Positions 7,470 through 9,868 of a DNA stretch of 9,868 nucleotides are shown piece after piece. How positions within the stretch are numbered: position 1 is the first letter of the stretch; the number at the start of each line of letters is the position of its first letter. Below the pieces are notes generated by a model. That model was not told where the DNA came from. It saw nothing but the letters and a program-made list of their open reading frames with translations, and searched no databases. Where the stretch lies: NCBI GenBank assembly GCA_002440805.1, contig DJVD01000237.1, positions 1 to 9,868 on the forward strand, given 5' to 3'. Both the position numbers and the translations under genes were made by a program. The stretch is from Chloroflexi bacterium UBA6265 (GTDB lineage Bacteria; Chloroflexota; Chloroflexia; Thermomicrobiales; UBA6265).

Positions 7470-8141
7470 ATGGGTACGCTAAACAGGATCCTGGTTGAAA
7501 CAGGGCGCAAGAAATCGTTTGCCACCGCTTTGGACTGGCCAGGATGGAGCCGGAGCGGTCCATCAGAAGAGTCCGCTATTTCGGCCCTTGTTGCGTACGC
7601 TGACCGGTATCGTAAGGTTGCCGATCGGGCAAGGACGCCGGGAATTGATGACCTGATCGGCTCGCCGCAGGTGACTGCGCGAGTGACGGGGAGTGGTGCA
7701 ACCGATTTCGGGGTTCCTGACAAGATTGTTGGGCCCGATGAGGACGTCATGTCGCCGGAAGAATGCGACCGCCAGCTTGCTATCCTCCAGGCCTGCTGGG
7801 AAGAGTTCGATGATGTTGCCGAGAGCGTGTCCGAGGAGCTGCAGAAGGGTCCCCGCGGAGGTGGTCGCGATCGGGCTGCAATTGTGGAGCACACGCTGGA
7901 GGCCGACCGTGGATACGCTCGCCGCATTGGGGTCAACACTCCAAAGGGATACGGAGCATCACCTGAGGGGAGACGCCGGCATCGCGATGAGGTGGTGCAG
8001 GCAGTGCGTGCCGCCAACCTTGCCAACACGGAAACCAGGTGGCCATTGCGGTACTTCATCCGCAGGGCGGCATGGCATCTGCTTGATCACGCCTGGGAGA
8101 TGGAAGACAAGGACCTCTCGGGCCAAAACATGGTGGGATGA
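7470..8141 (+). CDS. Uncharacterised protein, HicB-like N-terminus and DinB-like C-terminus
   Basis: The 223-residue soluble protein has no signal peptide or membrane segment. The N-terminus (about 5-50) resembles the HicB fold: a strand, then FATALDWPGWSRSG followed by SEESAISALVAYADRY, the same pattern as the FxAxxPDLPGCxxxGxTxEEA pattern of HicB antitoxins. The C-terminal part (about 100-215) is helical and has His141 in IVEHTLEADRGYARRIG plus His203 and His207 in WHLLDHAWEMED. A His from one helix plus an H-X3-H in a later helix is the metal-binding pattern of DinB/YfiT-like four-helix bundles. Both assignments are pattern-based inferences. No toxin gene of the HicA type lies beside it, so a HicB toxin-antitoxin role is not supported. 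AGGGAGG just upstream gives the ATG. It is convergent with the following gene, with a 40-base gap and no clear terminator. Confidence 0.8.
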   Translation: MGTLNRILVETGRKKSFATALDWPGWSRSGPSEESAISALVAYADRYRKVADRARTPGIDDLIGSPQVTARVTGSGATDFGVPDKIVGPDEDVMSPEECDRQLAILQACWEEFDDVAESVSEELQKGPRGGGRDRAAIVEHTLEADRGYARRIGVNTPKGYGASPEGRRRHRDEVVQAVRAANLANTETRWPLRYFIRRAAWHLLDHAWEMEDKDLSGQNMVG

Positions 8142-8181
8142 ATGGGATTTCCGCATGCTGGTCGACGGCTGGATCCATCCG

Positions 8182-9147
8182 CTAGGTCGTCAGGTTGGCC
8201 ACCTGGAGGTGTGATTCGAACTGGGAAGCATCAATAACGATATCGTAGTTACAGTGCGCTTTCAGGCTGACCGTACCTGTTTCTCGACAATCAATCTCAC
8301 ACTCGATGCGCTCTCCTGTGGAGAACTGAATGCTTGCCAATGCCCGCCAATTGCCGGGGGATAGTTCGTGGACACTCAAATCAATCAAGTCCGCTGCATC
8401 CAGCTTCCAGCCCAGCTTGTAGAACAATTCCGCCTCGATCGCCTGCTCTACCGGCGTTGCCATCGTTGCTGAGCCACGGTAGAAGGGTCGAACTGCTTCC
8501 TCATCTGCACGCCGATGCACAAGGGCCGATACCGATTGCGGCGTGATTCTCCCCCAATACCGGCCTGAAGGCAGCTCGAGGTAGGTAGGGGCGAACCGAT
8601 GCCCACCAAAGTGTGTGCTGCGCCAAACGCGCACATCCGAGCCGGCATTGTCGGCCATTTTGCGCATCAAAGCATAAAGTGGATAGCCAAACTTGGCGCA
8701 ACACGCATCTACGGCTCCATGCGTGCACAGCAGCACATCGCGCAGGTTATCCTCCTGTTCCTGCATCGAAGGGTGAATCTTGTGGTGGAGTAGGGCTTCG
8801 ACCGCTGCAGTGAGGTCATCGTTGGGCACCAGGAACACCCGGCGCTCGAATCGGCCACGTGACTGTGGAGCGATGGTGCAGTGCATCACACGCCGGTATC
8901 CGGACACCGAATAGGCCTCGTCCGGAGCACATCCGATGAGACCCCAATCGTAGCCACGCCGTTCGTAGGCATCGTTTATAACGGTTTCAAGGCCAGCAGG
9001 AGTATTGCGGCTTTTCAGCACCTCGGCTCCCCATGGCAGTGGAAGTTCGCACACGATCAGCTCGGGTGTGTACCATGCTGATCCGATGGGCGATTCACCC
9101 GAGTTGGTGGAATCCGCGGAACAGAATTGAAGGCGTGACGATACCAT
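8182..9147 (-). CDS. Sucrase/ferredoxin-like protein, probable thioredoxin-fold [2Fe-2S] protein
   Basis: Member of the Suc_Fer-like family (thioredoxin-like ferredoxin fold); the old name sucrase is not a reliable function. The product has 321 residues. Near the N-terminus is FCSADS (Cys9). The core holds VLLCTHGAVDACCAKFGYPLY with Cys141, Cys149 and Cys150, then WRSTHFGGHRFAPTYLELPSGRYWGR with His179 and His183. Cys141-X8-Cys150 and His179-X3-His183 match the ligand pattern of the bis-histidinyl [2Fe-2S] proteins Apd1 and Aim32 of yeast, which belong to the same family, so I infer a cluster with two Cys and two His ligands. The last 90 or so residues form a separate region seen in bacterial members. 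Its electron partner and role are unknown. GAGGG at 9151-9155 lies 3 bases before the ATG, a short spacing. It lies downstream of ackA, separated from it by a hairpin. Confidence 0.88.
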   Translation of the reverse strand: MVSSRLQFCSADSTNSGESPIGSAWYTPELIVCELPLPWGAEVLKSRNTPAGLETVINDAYERRGYDWGLIGCAPDEAYSVSGYRRVMHCTIAPQSRGRFERRVFLVPNDDLTAAVEALLHHKIHPSMQEQEDNLRDVLLCTHGAVDACCAKFGYPLYALMRKMADNAGSDVRVWRSTHFGGHRFAPTYLELPSGRYWGRITPQSVSALVHRRADEEAVRPFYRGSATMATPVEQAIEAELFYKLGWKLDAADLIDLSVHELSPGNWRALASIQFSTGERIECEIDCRETGTVSLKAHCNYDIVIDASQFESHLQVANLTT

Positions 9148-9178
9148 GGTCCCTCATGTCGCTCCATGCGCATGCATT

Positions 9179-9207
9179 CGAAAGCCGACCGATTTCGTCG
9201 GCTTTCG
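9179..9207 (-). terminator. Hairpin, probable terminator of ackA
   Basis: CGAAAGCCGAC (9179-9189) and GTCGGCTTTCG (9197-9207) form an 11-bp perfect stem with a 7-base loop, about 50 bases after the ackA stop and 30 bases before the start of the next gene on the same strand. On the minus strand the right arm ends CTTTCG with no long T run, so termination may be partial. It could then separate or attenuate readthrough into the sucrase/ferredoxin-like gene. Confidence 0.65.
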
Positions 9208-9257
9208 GAGTGTATCACCACAAGGGAGCCCAGGCGAACAGGTTTTATGCGTTGACC

Positions 9258-9868
9258 TTAGGCGTTCGCGAGCGCAGCGGCCGTTTGGCGGGCGATTTCA
9301 AGTTCCTCGTTGGTAGGAATCACCAGCACCGCTACCCGGCTGGACTCGGCACTAATCGTTCTGACGCCGCGCTGGGCGGACGCATTGCGAACAGGATCGA
9401 TTGCAATCCCAAGTTCCTCCAGGTTTGCCAGGGATTGGGCTCGCACTTCGGGGGAATTTTCTCCCACGCCTGCGGTAAACACTATCGCGTCCACTCTTCC
9501 GAGGTGGGCATAATAGGCACCTACGTAATGACGTAGCCGATGGCAATAGACGTCCAGCGCCAGTTGCGCTTGCTCGTCACCGCGCCCGGCGGAAACCTGT
9601 ACGTCGCGCATATCGCTGCTCCCCGTCATGCCCAGGAGGCCAGAGCGACGGTTGAGGAGGTTGTCGATTTGATCGGTTGTCATGTCTGCCTGGCGAGCGA
9701 GGTGGAAGATGATACCGGCATCGATGTCGCCACTGCGCGTGCCCATCACCAGTCCTTCAACCGGGGTGAGCCCCATGCTGGTTTCCACGCTTTTGCCGCC
9801 TCGAACAGCGCAGGCCGATACGCCATTGCCAACATGCAGCACGATCGTATTTACATCGGCCAGCGGAC
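9258..9868 (-). CDS. ackA: Acetate kinase, C-terminal part, 5' end outside window
   Basis: Catalyses acetate + ATP to acetyl phosphate + ADP, reversibly; with phosphotransacetylase it yields ATP during fermentative or overflow acetate formation. The 203 codons seen are open at the window edge, so about half of the roughly 400-residue family length is missing only by the cut. From the edge the frame reads DVNTIVLHVGNG, the family HLGNG phosphate-binding stretch. MGLTPVEGLVMGTRSGDID follows, the second family signature with the catalytic Arg. VFTAGVGENSPEVR is the adenosine-binding region, and PTNEELEIARQT holds the metal-site Glu near the C-terminus. A GTG at 9842 is an internal Val in a conserved block, not a start. 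A pta gene, if present, lies outside the window. A hairpin follows the stop. Confidence 0.96.
   Translation of the reverse strand, partial: PLADVNTIVLHVGNGVSACAVRGGKSVETSMGLTPVEGLVMGTRSGDIDAGIIFHLARQADMTTDQIDNLLNRRSGLLGMTGSSDMRDVQVSAGRGDEQAQLALDVYCHRLRHYVGAYYAHLGRVDAIVFTAGVGENSPEVRAQSLANLEELGIAIDPVRNASAQRGVRTISAESSRVAVLVIPTNEELEIARQTAAALANA

Noticed and set aside
7470..8141. HicAB toxin-antitoxin system
   Set aside because: Only the N-terminal pattern is HicB-like; no short HicA-type toxin frame lies next to it on either strand, and the rest of the protein is a different domain.
9258..9842. GTG at 9842 as the start of a short acetate kinase
   Set aside because: The frame stays open to the window edge and the residues before it (DVNTI) continue the conserved acetate kinase block, so the gene is cut by the window, not truncated.

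Overview
The window reads as bacterial chromosome, most likely from Chloroflexota. The reasons are a HrcA/CIRCE-controlled hrcA-grpE-dnaK cluster, a KdpD-like DUF4118-GAF histidine kinase typical of that phylum, and a set of short convergent single genes with clear Shine-Dalgarno sites. The phylum call comes from recognising protein style, not from a search, and is only moderately secure. No tRNA, rRNA, CRISPR array, insertion sequence or phage gene is visible.

Left region (1-1182): the 5' two thirds of a membrane histidine kinase reads leftward and runs off the window edge. It is divergent from the heat-shock operon. The roughly 200-base gap between them carries a very good sigma-70-type promoter with an extended -10, a 34-bp imperfect dyad centred exactly on that -10 box, and a perfect CIRCE operator immediately after the predicted transcription start.

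Heat-shock operon (1183-4807): hrcA, grpE and dnaK lie close together (gaps of 25 and 22 bases) and end in a strong intrinsic terminator with a GCAA loop. dnaJ, which often follows dnaK, is absent here. HrcA should repress the operon through CIRCE, GrpE exchanges nucleotide on DnaK, and DnaK is the chaperone.

Right region (4808-9868): five accessory or housekeeping genes, mostly in convergent pairs. They are an unrecognised secreted two-part protein (+), an aldo/keto reductase (-) sharing a 19-bp bidirectional hairpin with it, a small protein with a HicB-like N-terminus and a DinB-like His triad at its C-terminus (+), a sucrase/ferredoxin-like protein with Cys-X8-Cys and His-X3-His iron-sulfur ligands (-), and the C-terminal two fifths or so of acetate kinase (-), cut by the window edge.

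Nothing here forms an obvious new multi-gene system. The best leads are the second dyad in the hrcA promoter, the HicB/DinB-like fusion, and the secreted protein of unknown function.
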